Of a stretch of DNA of 64,000 bases, positions 1 to 10,915 are shown in pieces. The stretch comes from Caballeronia glathei (GTDB lineage: Bacteria; Pseudomonadota; Gammaproteobacteria; Burkholderiales; Burkholderiaceae): contig NZ_JFHC01000002.1 of NCBI RefSeq assembly GCF_000698595.1, forward strand, positions 1-64,000, in the 5' to 3' direction. Within the stretch, counting starts at the first letter, position 1, and every line of letters begins with the position of its first letter. A model generated the notes under the pieces. The model saw only the letters and a list, made by a program, of their open reading frames with translations, had not been told where the DNA came from and did not search any database. Made by a program: the position numbers and the translations under genes.

Positions 1-120
1 TAATAGACCAATATCAAAGCAAGTTTCGTGAAGGCACGAGCGCATCAAACGGTTCTACACGGCCAACGGCGAACCGCGAACCACCAACCCAACCCCAAGC
101 GCCAGCGCCAAAAAAACCGA

Positions 121-537
121 TCACATACACGCATGGTGCGAATGCACCGACCCCAGCACGGCGACTTCCGCGGGCGGGCGCTTGAGCGCATCCTCATTGA
201 CCTGCTTCGCATCGGCGAGAAAATCGTCGACGATACTCGACACCTTCGTATTGTCCAGGCAGAGCGACACGCGCTGCGTCTCGTTGGCCGGCAGCGACGA
301 CCGCTGCCCGAGGAACAGCACGCCGTACTGGTAGCCGCGCACGATCCCGCGAACCGCGCCCACGCACTGCCCCTGCGCCGTGTTGTCGGTCTTCTGCGCG
401 CACTGCTGCGCAAGCGACCACGCCGAGAAGCTCGGATCGACCGCGGCGGACTGGCTCTGCTGGGCAAGGACGGCGGCACTCGCGCCCAGCGCGCACGCAG
501 CGGCAATGACCGCGGCAATCGAGACGTTACGCTTCAT
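121..537 (-). CDS. Exported Tai/Rap1a-like immunity-family protein
   Basis: A 138-residue protein with a clear Sec signal peptide: MKR, a hydrophobic Ala-rich stretch, then cleavage near AVLAQQ at about residues 23-25. The mature part has the spacing typical of the Tai/Rap1a family. A Cys in an amphipathic helix is followed by QGQCVGAVRGIVRGYQYG, a later LCLD segment, a helix of the VDDFLADAKQ type, and a Cys near the C terminus (residue 137). Rap1a/Tai proteins neutralise periplasmic amidase effectors of type VI secretion, but the wider family is of unknown role and no effector gene is adjacent here. The ATG at 537 is preferred over an upstream in-frame ATG because GAGGAA lies about 7 bases before it. 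The gene starts 64 bases after the stop of the ABC ATPase gene and may share its transcript. The family call rests on pattern recognition only. Confidence 0.6.
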   Translation of the reverse strand: MKRNVSIAAVIAAACALGASAAVLAQQSQSAAVDPSFSAWSLAQQCAQKTDNTAQGQCVGAVRGIVRGYQYGVLFLGQRSSLPANETQRVSLCLDNTKVSSIVDDFLADAKQVNEDALKRPPAEVAVLGSVHSHHACM

Positions 538-601
538 CGTTGTATTCCTCATGTCGAACATTGAATTCGATTCAGAGGGCGCGTTTCGTCGATTGGTTCC
601 G

Positions 602-2695
602 CTAGGTTTGCACGAGTTGCAGCGTGCGCAGTTCCTGAACCGGAATGTGGCAGCGGATGCGATGGCCGTCGCCGGCGTCCGCGAAGGGTGGTTCCCGCTC
701 CTCGCAGATCGCGCCGAGCTTGCGCGGACAGCGCGTGTTGAACACGCATCCCGAAGGCGGATGCGCCGCGCTCGGCAATTCGCCCGACAGGCGGATGCGC
801 TCGCTCGCAGCGGCGCCGCCGTTGGCCGCATCGAGCGACGGCACCGACGACAGAAGCGCCTCTGTATAGGGATGCTGCGGACCGCCGAAAACCTCGGCCG
901 CGCGGCCGATCTCCATGATGCGCCCGAGATACAGCACCGCGATGCGGTCCGACAGATAGCGCACGACATGCAGGTCGTGCGAGATGAACACGTAGCTCAC
1001 GCCGCGCTCGCGCTGCAGATCGGCAAGCAGGTTCAGGATCGCGGCCTGGACCGATACGTCGAGCGCAGACGTCGGCTCGTCGCACACGACGACGCGCGGA
1101 TCGCCCGCGAACGCGCGCGCGATCGCCACGCGCTGCTTGAGCCCGCCCGACAATTGCCGCGTGCGCGAAGCGAGATAGCGCTCGGGCAGCCGCACCGATT
1201 CCGCGAGTGACTGCAGCCGCGCTTCCTTCGCGGCGCCGCGCAGCGCGGCGAGCTTCGACAGCGATCGCGCAATCAGCCGCCGCACCGAATGCGCGCGATT
1301 GAGCGCCGAGTCGGGATTCTGGAACACGATCTGCAGCGACTTCACCTGCGCGCCGTTGCGCCTCGTCACGCGCGACGCGAGGCTGGCGCCGTCGAGCTCG
1401 AGCGTCGCGCCCTCGTCGGGCGACACAAGGCCGAGCAGCAGCTTCGCGAGCGTCGTCTTGCCGCTGCCCGATTCGCCGACGAGCCCGAGCGTCTCGCCCT
1501 GCGCGAGTTCGAGCGATACGTCGTGAACCGCGCGCACGAATTCATTCCCGACATGAAACGTCTTCGATACGTTCTGCGCGCGCAGTGCGACGGGTGCCCG
1601 CGCGAGATCCGCCGGCTGCGCGGGCTGCGCAGGCACTTCGGAACTCGCGTGCGGCAGGTCGATGGCGCGCTCGTGATAGTGACAGCGCGCCATCTGGTCG
1701 CCGTTCGCCGAGGCCACGCGATACGGCGGCGGCGCGTCGCGCAGGCACCGTTCGTCGGCGAGCTTGCAGCGCTCCGCGTAGATGCAGCCCTGCGTCACCG
1801 TGCCCGGCAGCGGCAGGGAGCCGGGAATCGTGTCGAGACGGCCGGTGTCCTTGCTGCGGCCCGTGCTCGGCAGGCAGCGCAGCAGGCCGACCGTGTACGG
1901 ATGGCGCGGGCGCGCGAAGACGTCGCGGGTCGCGCCTTCCTCCACGAGCTTGCCCGCATACAGCACGCCCACGCGGTCGCACATCCGCCCGATCACCGCC
2001 AGGTTGTGGCTGATGAAGAGCACGGCGGTGCCGAGCTCCGCGCGCAGTTGCGCGATCAGGTCGAGCACTTCGGCCTCGACGGTCGCGTCGAGCCCGGTGG
2101 TCGGTTCGTCGAGGATCAGGAGCTCGGGGTTGCACGCGAGCGCCATCGCGATCACGACGCGCTGCTGCATGCCGCCCGAAAGCTGATGCGGATAGCTTTC
2201 CATCACCCGCGCGGGAGAGGCGATGCGCACGCGTCGCAGGATGTCGGCGGTGCGCTCGAGCGCGTGAGCCGCCGATGCGCCGGATGCCTCGAACGCTTCC
2301 GACACCTGGCGCGCGATGGTGAGCGACGGATTCAGCGCGCGGCCCGGGTCCTGATAGACCATCGACACCGCATTGGCCCGCATCTCGCGCAGCGCGTCGG
2401 CGTCCAGCGCGGCGATATCCTGCCCGCCGATCGAAATCCGGCCCGCCTTCACGCGGCCATTGCGCGGCAGGTAGCGCAGCACCGCGAGCGCGGCTGTCGA
2501 CTTGCCGCAGCCCGATTCGCCGACGAGCCCGTACGCCTCGCCGCGCCGCACGCGCAACGTGATGTCCTGGAGCACGTCGCGTTCGCGCCCGCGCGTCCTG
2601 TACGCGACCGTCAGGCCGACGATGGTCAGCGCGTCGGCGCGGTCGCGCTTCGAAACATCGAACGCGGGGAAGGCGGCGGGCGGCGGTCCGTTCAT
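602..2695 (-). CDS. Fused double ATP-binding protein of a peptide-type ABC importer
   Basis: A 697-residue protein carrying two complete ABC ATPase domains in one chain, as in GsiA and other DppD-DppF fusions. Domain 1 has Walker A GESGCGKST (residues 59-67), signature LSGGMQQR (172-179) and Walker B ELLILDEP (191-198). It is followed by the Cys-containing oligopeptide/dipeptide C-terminal segment (about 295-330). Domain 2 has Walker A GESGSGKTT (407-415), signature LSGGLKQR (515-522) and Walker B RVVVCDEP (534-541), again with a Cys-containing tail. It should power uptake through the two permeases encoded just upstream. Its ATG overlaps the permease stop by 4 bases, indicating translational coupling. 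The substrate (dipeptide, oligopeptide, glutathione or other) cannot be read from the sequence. Confidence 0.93.
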   Translation of the reverse strand: MNGPPPAAFPAFDVSKRDRADALTIVGLTVAYRTRGRERDVLQDITLRVRRGEAYGLVGESGCGKSTAALAVLRYLPRNGRVKAGRISIGGQDIAALDADALREMRANAVSMVYQDPGRALNPSLTIARQVSEAFEASGASAAHALERTADILRRVRIASPARVMESYPHQLSGGMQQRVVIAMALACNPELLILDEPTTGLDATVEAEVLDLIAQLRAELGTAVLFISHNLAVIGRMCDRVGVLYAGKLVEEGATRDVFARPRHPYTVGLLRCLPSTGRSKDTGRLDTIPGSLPLPGTVTQGCIYAERCKLADERCLRDAPPPYRVASANGDQMARCHYHERAIDLPHASSEVPAQPAQPADLARAPVALRAQNVSKTFHVGNEFVRAVHDVSLELAQGETLGLVGESGSGKTTLAKLLLGLVSPDEGATLELDGASLASRVTRRNGAQVKSLQIVFQNPDSALNRAHSVRRLIARSLSKLAALRGAAKEARLQSLAESVRLPERYLASRTRQLSGGLKQRVAIARAFAGDPRVVVCDEPTSALDVSVQAAILNLLADLQRERGVSYVFISHDLHVVRYLSDRIAVLYLGRIMEIGRAAEVFGGPQHPYTEALLSSVPSLDAANGGAAASERIRLSGELPSAAHPPSGCVFNTRCPRKLGAICEEREPPFADAGDGHRIRCHIPVQELRTLQLVQT

Positions 2696-3549
2696 CGGTC
2701 GAGCACTCCCTCAATGGCGTCCGCCACGAGATTCACGGCGACGACGAGCGACGCGATCGCGGCGGCGTCGAACACCACCGTCCACCATGCGCCGCCCGCC
2801 ATCAGCGTGTAGCTCTCGGAGAGCGCGAGACCCCAGTCGGCGGACGGCGGCTGGATGCCGAAGCCGAGAAACGACAGCGTGGCGACCGCGAAGATCGCAT
2901 AGCCGAGCCGCACCGTCGCCTCGACGATGACCGGCTGCAGCACGTTCGGCAGGATCTCCGCGAACATGATGTAGAACGCGTTCTCGCCGCGCAGCTGGGC
3001 CGCGAGCACGTAGTCGAGATTGCGCTCGGCGAACACGGCCGAGCGCACGGTGCGTGCCGTGATCGGCGTGAAGGTGATGCCGATCACGAGGATCACCGTG
3101 GTGTTGCTCGCGCCGACCGCCGCGAGCGCGAGCAGCGCGACGATCACGAGCGGCAGCGCGAGCACCGCGTCGATCAGGCGGCCGACCACGTTGTCGACCC
3201 AGCCGTCGAAATAGCCGACGATCAGGCCCACCGCGGTTCCCGCGAGCGTGCCGAGCAGGGTTGCGAGCGGGGCGATCGTGAGAATGTCGCGCGCGCCCAC
3301 GATCACGCGCGCGAACACGTCGCGGCCGAGCTGGTCGGTGCCGAACCAGTGCGCGGCGCCGGGCGGCGCGAGCGAGTTGAGCGGATCGGAGGCGTACGGG
3401 TCCTGCGGCACGACGTGCTGCCCGATGAGCGCGCACGCGACCCAGAAGAGCAGGATCAGCGCGCCGATGACGAACGTGGGCGAGCGCAGGAGTGCCGCCG
3501 TGCGCTCGAAGCGCGGCGCCTTGATCGACGGCGAGGGCACGCTGCTCAT
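2692..3549 (-). CDS. ABC transporter permease, DppC family
   Basis: A 285-residue inner-membrane permease of the DppC/OppC type. The N-terminal segment has one membrane helix (about residues 25-45) followed by the family's periplasmic signature around DPYASDPLNSLAPPGAAHW and FGTDQLGRDVFARVI. Further helices follow, with the EAA loop that contacts the ATPase around AAQLRGENAFYIMFAEILPN. The start at 3549 (MSSVPSPS) overlaps the stop of the DppB-like gene by 4 bases (ATGA), and its own stop overlaps the ATPase start in the same way, so the three genes form a tightly coupled unit. It is expected to pair with the neighbouring permease as a heterodimeric channel. Confidence 0.92.
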   Translation of the reverse strand: MSSVPSPSIKAPRFERTAALLRSPTFVIGALILLFWVACALIGQHVVPQDPYASDPLNSLAPPGAAHWFGTDQLGRDVFARVIVGARDILTIAPLATLLGTLAGTAVGLIVGYFDGWVDNVVGRLIDAVLALPLVIVALLALAAVGASNTTVILVIGITFTPITARTVRSAVFAERNLDYVLAAQLRGENAFYIMFAEILPNVLQPVIVEATVRLGYAIFAVATLSFLGFGIQPPSADWGLALSESYTLMAGGAWWTVVFDAAAIASLVVAVNLVADAIEGVLDR

Positions 3550-4568
3550 TGCGACTCCCTCACGCGCAGGCGCGGATTGAGCACGACGTAGAGCGCATCG
3601 GCGATCAGGTTCGCCGCCGTGTAGACCACGCCGACCGTCAGCACGCCGGCTTCGAGCATCGGAAAGTCCTTCGCCTTCGCCGCGTTGTAGATCAGCGAGC
3701 CGATGCCCTGATAGTGGAACAGCGTCTCGACCACGACGAGCCCGCCGATCATGTAGCCGAGCTGCGTCGCGGCGACGGTCACGGTCGGCAGGAGCGCGTT
3801 GCGCAGCACGTGCCGCCAGATCACGGTGCGCCGCGGCAGGCCCTTGAGGATCGCGGTGCGCGTGTAGTCGGCGTCGAGCGCTTCGACCGTGCCCGCGCGC
3901 GCCATGCGCGCGATATAGCCGAAGAACACGAAGACGAGCGGCAGCACGGGCAGGATCAGGTGCTTCAGTTGCACGAGCGGGCCGGCGTCGGGGGCGAAGG
4001 TGGCTTCGATCGGCAGCCATTGCAGCCAAACGCCGAACACGAGAATCAGCACGATCGACGACACGAATTCGGGCACGACCGTCGCCGACAGGCCGGTGAT
4101 GCTGATCGCCCGGTCGATCCAGCGCCCCGCGTGCAGCGCCGCGTACACGCCGCCCGCGATGCCCGCCGGCACCACGACGATGAACGCGAGCGCGCCGAGC
4201 TTCGCGGAGTTGGCGAGCGCATCGAGGATGAACGGCGCGACGGGGGCGCGGTACGCATACGACTCGCCCATGTCGCCACGCACGAAGTGGCTGATCCAGC
4301 CGGTGTACTGCGTGAGCCACGGCCGGTCCACGCCGAGCTGGTGATTGAGCGCGGCGACCGCGCGGGCGTCGGCGAGCGGCCCGAGGATCGCCCGGCCGAC
4401 ATCGCCCGGCAGCAGCTGGCCGCCCGCGAACACGATCACCGACAGCAGCCACAGCGTGATGAGCGCGAGCACGAGCCGCGTGCCGATGAAGCGCGCCACG
4501 CGCCACGCGCGGGCGTCGCCGCGTGCTGGCCGCGTGCCTTGCGATGCGGGTGGCGAGGCCGTGTTCAT
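3546..4568 (-). CDS. ABC transporter permease, DppB family
   Basis: A 340-residue permease of the DppB/OppB type. The first helix (about residues 24-48, RLVLALITLWLLSVIVFAGG) is followed by the usual LLPGDVGRAILGP segment and the LGVDRPWLTQYTGWI region. The C-terminal half contains the membrane helices and an EAA-type loop around DYTRTAILKGLPRRTVIWRH. It forms the transmembrane pore with the DppC-like partner. The ATG at 4568 was chosen because the protein then begins just before helix 1 at the family's usual length. Translation into the next gene is coupled by a 4-base overlap. Only 59 bases separate it from the stop of the binding-protein gene. Confidence 0.92.
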   Translation of the reverse strand: MNTASPPASQGTRPARGDARAWRVARFIGTRLVLALITLWLLSVIVFAGGQLLPGDVGRAILGPLADARAVAALNHQLGVDRPWLTQYTGWISHFVRGDMGESYAYRAPVAPFILDALANSAKLGALAFIVVVPAGIAGGVYAALHAGRWIDRAISITGLSATVVPEFVSSIVLILVFGVWLQWLPIEATFAPDAGPLVQLKHLILPVLPLVFVFFGYIARMARAGTVEALDADYTRTAILKGLPRRTVIWRHVLRNALLPTVTVAATQLGYMIGGLVVVETLFHYQGIGSLIYNAAKAKDFPMLEAGVLTVGVVYTAANLIADALYVVLNPRLRVRESQ

Positions 4569-4627
4569 GGTCGAAGAGTCCTCATGCGAAGCGTGCCGGG
4601 GCGCGCCGCGCGCAGTCGCCCGGGTGC

Positions 4628-6316
4628 CTACGCGCCGATCGTCGCGCGATCGAGGAAAAGCTGCGAGATCGCGTTGAAGCGCACGCCGCTCACGTTTGCC
4701 CGGGTGACGATCAAATGGTCGTAGAAATACGGAATCACGACCGGCGTTTCGTCGAGCAGCAGATTCTGGATCTGCCCCGACAGCTTCTTCTGCGATGCGA
4801 CGTCGAGCGCGGCGACGAATTCCGCCACCAGCTTGTCGTACTGCGGATCCCTGAAGTGCGCCGCGTTCCACGTGCCGCCGCTCGTGAGCGGCGCGTTGAG
4901 AAACACGTTCGGCACGCCGCGATGTCCGTAGTCGGTAATGCCGAGCGGCGAATCGAGCCAGTCCGACTTGCCGAAGACGCCCGCGCCGTAATACAGCTCC
5001 TGGCTTTCGACCTTCAGCGAGATGCGGATGCCGACCGCCTTCGCCGCGTTCTGGATCACGACGGCGAGATCGGGGATCTCCATGTACTTTTCGGTCGTGA
5101 GCGTGACGTCGAAGCCGTTCGGAACGCCCGCCTGCGCGAGCAGCTGCTTCGCCTTCGCGACATCGAGCTTGCGCTGCGGCACGGACAGGTCGCTCGACGG
5201 AAACACGGGCGCGAACGGGCTGTCGTTGCCGAGCGACGCGCGGCCGCGAAACAGCCCCTTCACGATGATCTCGCGATCGACCGCGAGCGCGAGCGCCTGG
5301 CGCACGCGCTTGTCCCTGAACGGGCCCGTGTCGTTGCGCATGTGCAGCTGCCGGTGCGCGCTCGACTTCACCCCGAGCACCTTGAACTGCGGGTTGTTCA
5401 GCACGCTTACGCCGCCCTGCACGGTGAAGTCCCCCATCACGTCGGCCTGGCGGCCCTGCAGCGCGAGCAGCTGCGCCTGCTGGTCGGCGTAGAACGCGAA
5501 CGTGACGCGATCGGGCAGCGCCTTCTCGCCCCAGTAGTCCGGATTGCGCACGAACGACGCGCCCACCTTCGGCGTGTACTTCTCGAACTTGAACGGCCCG
5601 GTGCCCATGAACGACTTTTCGTACGTACCCGAAAAATTCGCGGGCAGGATCACGCCATTGAAGTTGTCGGAGGAAACGTAATACGGAAAGTTGCCGTTCG
5701 GCGCGTCGAGGTGGAACTCGACGGTGAGATCGTCGATCGCCTTCACCGAATTCTTCGAGAGCACGCCCTTCAGCACTGACAGCGCCGCCGAGCCGCTGCC
5801 GGGGTCGGCGAGGCGGTTGAACGTGGCGGCGACGTCCTTCGCGGTCATCTTCTGGCCGTCGTGGAACTTCACGTTGTCGCGCAGCTTGAAGGTCCACACG
5901 TCGCCCTTGTCGTTCGACTTCCACGACAATGCGAGGGCAGGGCGCAGCACGAGCTTCTCGCCGTCGTCGTCGATCAGGAACTCGCCCGTCTGGTTGATGA
6001 GCACGAGACCCGCGGGATCGGTGACGGTGAGCGGATCGACAGCGCCCGCGGGCGTGAGGTGCGCGACACGAATGGTTCCACCCGGCTTGCCCGCCACGCC
6101 TTGCGCGCGCGCTTGCCGCATGCCGGCGAGGCCCGCGACACCCGTTGCCGCAAGCGAAAAGCCGAGCACGCTCGCATGGCGCAGCAACTCGCGGCGCGAA
6201 AGACGGCCGGCCCTGAACTCGTCAATCGCGTGATTACCGAGTTCGCCCGCGCTCGCGCGCGACTGTTCAAGGGCGCGTTCGGCGGCCTGTGCCTCGTCGG
6301 TCGGAGAGTTCTTCAT
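4628..6316 (-). CDS. Peptide-type ABC transporter substrate-binding protein, Tat-exported (SBP family 5)
   Basis: A 562-residue periplasmic binding protein of the DppA/OppA (SBP_bac_5) family. The mature part contains the family segments GGTIRVAHLTPAG, WTFKLRDNVKFHDGQKMTAKDV and a C-terminal DYGHRGVPN region. Export looks Tat-dependent: a long charged N-terminal region (about 60 residues) is followed by SRRELLRHASVLGFSLAATG and an Ala-x-Ala cleavage site near QARAQG. A twin-arginine signal is less common in this family than a Sec signal and suggests folding or cofactor acquisition before export. It is the first gene of the importer operon, transcribed toward 602. A Ni-chelate or other non-peptide ligand cannot be excluded. 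Confidence 0.9.
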   Translation of the reverse strand: MKNSPTDEAQAAERALEQSRASAGELGNHAIDEFRAGRLSRRELLRHASVLGFSLAATGVAGLAGMRQARAQGVAGKPGGTIRVAHLTPAGAVDPLTVTDPAGLVLINQTGEFLIDDDGEKLVLRPALALSWKSNDKGDVWTFKLRDNVKFHDGQKMTAKDVAATFNRLADPGSGSAALSVLKGVLSKNSVKAIDDLTVEFHLDAPNGNFPYYVSSDNFNGVILPANFSGTYEKSFMGTGPFKFEKYTPKVGASFVRNPDYWGEKALPDRVTFAFYADQQAQLLALQGRQADVMGDFTVQGGVSVLNNPQFKVLGVKSSAHRQLHMRNDTGPFRDKRVRQALALAVDREIIVKGLFRGRASLGNDSPFAPVFPSSDLSVPQRKLDVAKAKQLLAQAGVPNGFDVTLTTEKYMEIPDLAVVIQNAAKAVGIRISLKVESQELYYGAGVFGKSDWLDSPLGITDYGHRGVPNVFLNAPLTSGGTWNAAHFRDPQYDKLVAEFVAALDVASQKKLSGQIQNLLLDETPVVIPYFYDHLIVTRANVSGVRFNAISQLFLDRATIGA

Positions 6317-6600
6317 CGATGGCGTTCCGTTGCGTATGTCGTGTGAGTTGTAGTTGTCGCGAGCGGCGATACGTCCGTGCGCGGTCACGGAATCACGGCG
6401 GCCGCGCCAGGACTGGCGGAGCGACCAGTTTAGCCGAGCCGGCAGCGATCGGACCCGCCGCGGCGTGCTGGAGCGGCGATTATTCGTGCGGTGTGTGGAC
6501 GCCATGCGACGCTTTCGCCCGCGCCGGGTGCGAGGGCATGCAAGCGCCATGCCGCGGCGTGCGGTGCGCGGCAGGCCCCGTGAAAGCGATCGCGGCGGGA
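6317..6600. other. Intergenic region upstream of the peptide importer operon
   Basis: About 284 bases lie between the binding-protein start and the cupin stop, both minus strand. The stretch must hold the promoter of the importer operon if that operon is independently transcribed. I find no convincing hairpin with a T-run for the cupin gene and no clear sigma-70 hexamer pair. No coding frame here looks real. Confidence 0.4.
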
Positions 6601-7080
6601 TCAGTGCTCGTGCGGATGCTTGTGGATCGGGTCGACCCAGTAGACCTCTTGCGGCGTCTCGACGGCGTCGATATTCAGGTTCACGACCACCGCTTCGTTG
6701 TCGCTGCGCACGAGCACGCATTCGAGCGGCTCGTCGGTGCGCGCGTTGATCTCCTGGTGCGGCACGTACGGCGGCACGAAGATGAAGTCGCCGGGACCGG
6801 CCTCGGCGGTGAATTCCAGATGCTCGCCCCAGCGCATGCGCGCCTGTCCGCGCACGACGTAGATCACGCTCTCCAGCGCGCCATGGTGGTGCGCGCCGGT
6901 CTTCGCGTTCGGGTGGATCGTGACCGTGCCGGCCCAGATCTTCTGCGCGCCGACGCGCGCTGCGTTGATCGCCGCCGCGCGGTTCATGCCGGGCGTCTGC
7001 GGCGTGTTGGTGTCGAGCTGGTCGCCCCTGATGACCTTCACGCCATGCTCGCGCCAGTCAATCTTCTGTTCATCGCTCAT
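6601..7080 (-). CDS. Cupin-domain protein
   Basis: A 159-residue single-domain cupin. Motif 1 is visible as TGAHHHGALESVIYVVRGQARMR (residues about 61-83), containing the His-rich metal-binding cluster and the conserved Glu. Motif 2 is PGDFIFVPPYVPHQEIN (about 95-111), containing the second metal His. This is the usual fold for small metal-dependent oxygenases, isomerases and sugar-binding proteins, so the reaction is unknown. The C terminus ends in a His-rich tail (HKHPHEH), an extra potential metal site. It is isolated from fusA by a strong terminator and may be monocistronic, 284 bases upstream of the ABC importer. Confidence 0.85.
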   Translation of the reverse strand: MSDEQKIDWREHGVKVIRGDQLDTNTPQTPGMNRAAAINAARVGAQKIWAGTVTIHPNAKTGAHHHGALESVIYVVRGQARMRWGEHLEFTAEAGPGDFIFVPPYVPHQEINARTDEPLECVLVRSDNEAVVVNLNIDAVETPQEVYWVDPIHKHPHEH

Positions 7081-7123
7081 TGCGGTCTCCGTGGCGGCCG
7101 GTTCAGCCGCCAGGCATGCGGAT

Positions 7124-7163
7124 AAAAAAATCCATTGCCGCCACGCTTGTACCCGGGCGGCAA
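7124..7163 (-). terminator. Intrinsic terminator after fusA
   Basis: Read on the minus strand, TTGCCGCC pairs with GGCGGCAA (plus positions 7156-7163 and 7135-7142), followed by TGGA and a run of seven T. It lies about 45 bases after the fusA stop and separates fusA from the cupin gene. Confidence 0.8.
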
Positions 7164-7208
7164 CGGACTCGGTTCAGACGAACTGCAATTTCAGCGTGCT
7201 TCGGCGGC

Positions 7209-9317
<2,109 letters not shown>

Positions 9318-9663
9318 TTGAACCTCCTGTGGATAAGGCAGAGCCGATGGCGGCGTTCCGGTGAAACAGCGCAAGGCGCCTCGCGAAATACGCCTTTTCG
9401 CGGAAGCGCCGCACGCGGCTCGCACCCGGAACAAGCGCTGACGAGCGTCTCGCCGGTCTATTAGGATAGCGCTTCGGCAGGCTCTTTGCAGGAATCTTGC
9501 CAGCCACGGCAGACGCCGCTCGCGCGGCTCGTGCGGCGCGCAAAAAGCCGCGGCGGGCGCAAAAAAAACCGGCGCGTCTTGCGAACGCGCCGGCTCAGGG
9601 TAGGGTGCCTTCTGGTGCTTTTTAGTGCTTCTTGTTCGATGAGGCTCGCGATCAGCGTCAGAC
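9318..9663. other. Intergenic region upstream of fusA
   Basis: This 346-base gap carries the terminator of the DUF192 gene (9561-9594) and, closer to fusA, the AGGAGG ribosome-binding site. The fusA promoter should lie between about 9330 and 9550, but I cannot pick confident -35/-10 hexamers. No gene is seen. Confidence 0.5.
9561..9594 (-). terminator. Intrinsic terminator after the DUF192 gene
   Basis: On the minus strand a GC-rich stem (CCGGCGCG with CGCGCCGG, loop of about nine bases) is followed by eight T. It lies about 70 bases downstream of the DUF192 stop codon and upstream of fusA. Confidence 0.85.
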
Positions 9664-10203
9664 TTATCGCGGGGCGGGCAGGCCCTGGATCTTCATCCCC
9701 GGCTTGATGCCCTTCGCGTCGAACCAGCCCTTGCTCATTTCGAGCGCATAGACGCCATTGTTGCGCGGACAGTGATTGTTGGTCGTCTCCGCCTGCATCT
9801 CGTCGATGTCGGTGATCGTGCCGTCGGCGCGGATGAACGCGATCGACAGCGGGATCAGCGTGTTCTTCATCCAGAAGCAGTGCACCGCGTTCTCGTTGAA
9901 CACGAACAGCATGCCTTCGTTCGGGGCGAGCTGCGTGCGGTACATGAGGCCTTGTTCGCGATCGGCGTCGCTGGCCGCGACGGCCGCGTCGATCACGTAC
10001 ATGCCGGCCGTGAGCTTCGCGCGCGGAAAGTCGGTCGGCTGCTTCGCGCCCGGCGGCATTTGCTGCGCGCTGGCGGCGGAAAATACCGCGAGCGGCAAAG
10101 CGAGCGCGACCGCCAGATTGCGCAGGGCGCGAAGGAAGCGCCCGCGGCGCATTACGCGATGAAACGGATCAAGCGAGCTGAATGAGCGCAGCAAAAGACG
10201 CAC
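9664..10203 (-). CDS. Exported DUF192 domain protein
   Basis: A 179-residue protein with a 45-residue leader: an Arg-rich start, a hydrophobic core [17 protein letters not shown], then AQQ. The mature part is a full DUF192 domain, recognisable from [38 protein letters not shown] and the final [17 protein letters not shown]. The function of this family is not established; structures show a small beta-rich fold. The GTG at 10203 is preferred because GAGGAG lies seven bases upstream. An internal ATG at 10152 would give a shorter, more typical signal peptide and remains possible. The gene ends in its own terminator. Confidence 0.85.
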   Translation of the reverse strand: MRLLLRSFSSLDPFHRVMRRGRFLRALRNLAVALALPLAVFSAASAQQMPPGAKQPTDFPRAKLTAGMYVIDAAVAASDADREQGLMYRTQLAPNEGMLFVFNENAVHCFWMKNTLIPLSIAFIRADGTITDIDEMQAETTNNHCPRNNGVYALEMSKGWFDAKGIKPGMKIQGLPAPR

Positions 10204-10280
10204 GGCGAAACTCCTCTGAAAACCTGATTGCCATGAAAAGCCGAAAAGATCTGGCGCATGTTACTTGATGCGTGCGCAAA

Positions 10281-10319
10281 AAGAAAAAAGGCAGATCGCC
10301 ACGCGGCAATCTGCCTTTC
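10281..10319 (-). terminator. Intrinsic terminator after the small exported peptide gene
   Basis: On the minus strand AGGCAGAT pairs with ATCTGCCT around a loop of about twelve bases, followed by TTTTTTCTTTTT. It lies about 65 bases after the stop at 10383 and before the DUF192 start. Confidence 0.75.
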
Positions 10320-10382
10320 AACGCCAAATGAATGGCGGCACTGCTGATTCTTGACTTCGCTTTACAGCCTCTTACAACGAAC

Positions 10383-10577
10383 TTACTGCGATGCGCCCGT
10401 AGCGGCAGCCGGTGCAGCTGCTGCCTTCTTGTGCGACGTCTTGTGGGAGGTCTTCTTGTGTGCCGACGACTTGTGAGCCGACGAAGCAGCTGCTGCCGGA
10501 GCCGTAGCGTCCGAAGCTTGTGCGAAAGCAGCCGATGCGAACAGGCCAGCGACGAGAGCAGCGATCAGTTTGTTCAT
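10383..10577 (-). CDS. Small exported His/Lys/Ala-rich peptide
   Basis: A 64-residue protein with a well-formed signal peptide (MNKLIAALVAGLFASAAFA, cleavage after residue 19). The mature chain is short and made almost only of Ala, Ser, Thr, His and Lys, including alternating SSAHKKTSHK-type units. It should be strongly basic and unfolded in the periplasm or outside the cell. Similar anonymous peptides are frequent in Burkholderia, with unknown role. Metal binding (His), nucleic-acid binding (Lys) or envelope association are guesses. The ATG at 10577 has GAGGAT six to seven bases upstream, and a longer frame starting at 10610 would bury the signal peptide. It has its own terminator. Confidence 0.75.
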   Translation of the reverse strand: MNKLIAALVAGLFASAAFAQASDATAPAAAASSAHKSSAHKKTSHKTSHKKAAAAPAAATGASQ

Positions 10578-10915
10578 CTGTGAATCCTCAGCATGAGTTA
10601 ATTTAACCAAACGACCCGGTCTTGAGTCATGTCGGTAAACGAGCTATCCACCTTTCGGTTGACAGTGATATCGACAAATAAAAGCGATACCGCTGCGAGC
10701 GCTAAAACCTTACAAACAGCCTGTGGAAACGCAGGTTATCAATGCAGGGTCATTCGCGAATGCCGGATAGCTTTGCAGGCATCTGCGTCCAATAACGCAG
10801 CGTACCGGGAGTCGGTTGACGCAAATCTCATTCGATATTCATGCGTCGCTCGTCATTCTTTTCACGCGCCAATGCCTTGACGCGTGTTCGTGACATTCTG
10901 GTCAAGCAAAACGAA
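10578..10915. other. Intergenic region, no gene seen
   Basis: These 338 bases lie upstream of the small exported peptide and downstream of the RluE-like gene, both minus strand. The composition is more AT-rich than the neighbours. A short inverted repeat GTTAA-T-TTAAC (10597-10607) sits close to the peptide's ribosome-binding site. No frame has coding character. Confidence 0.4.
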
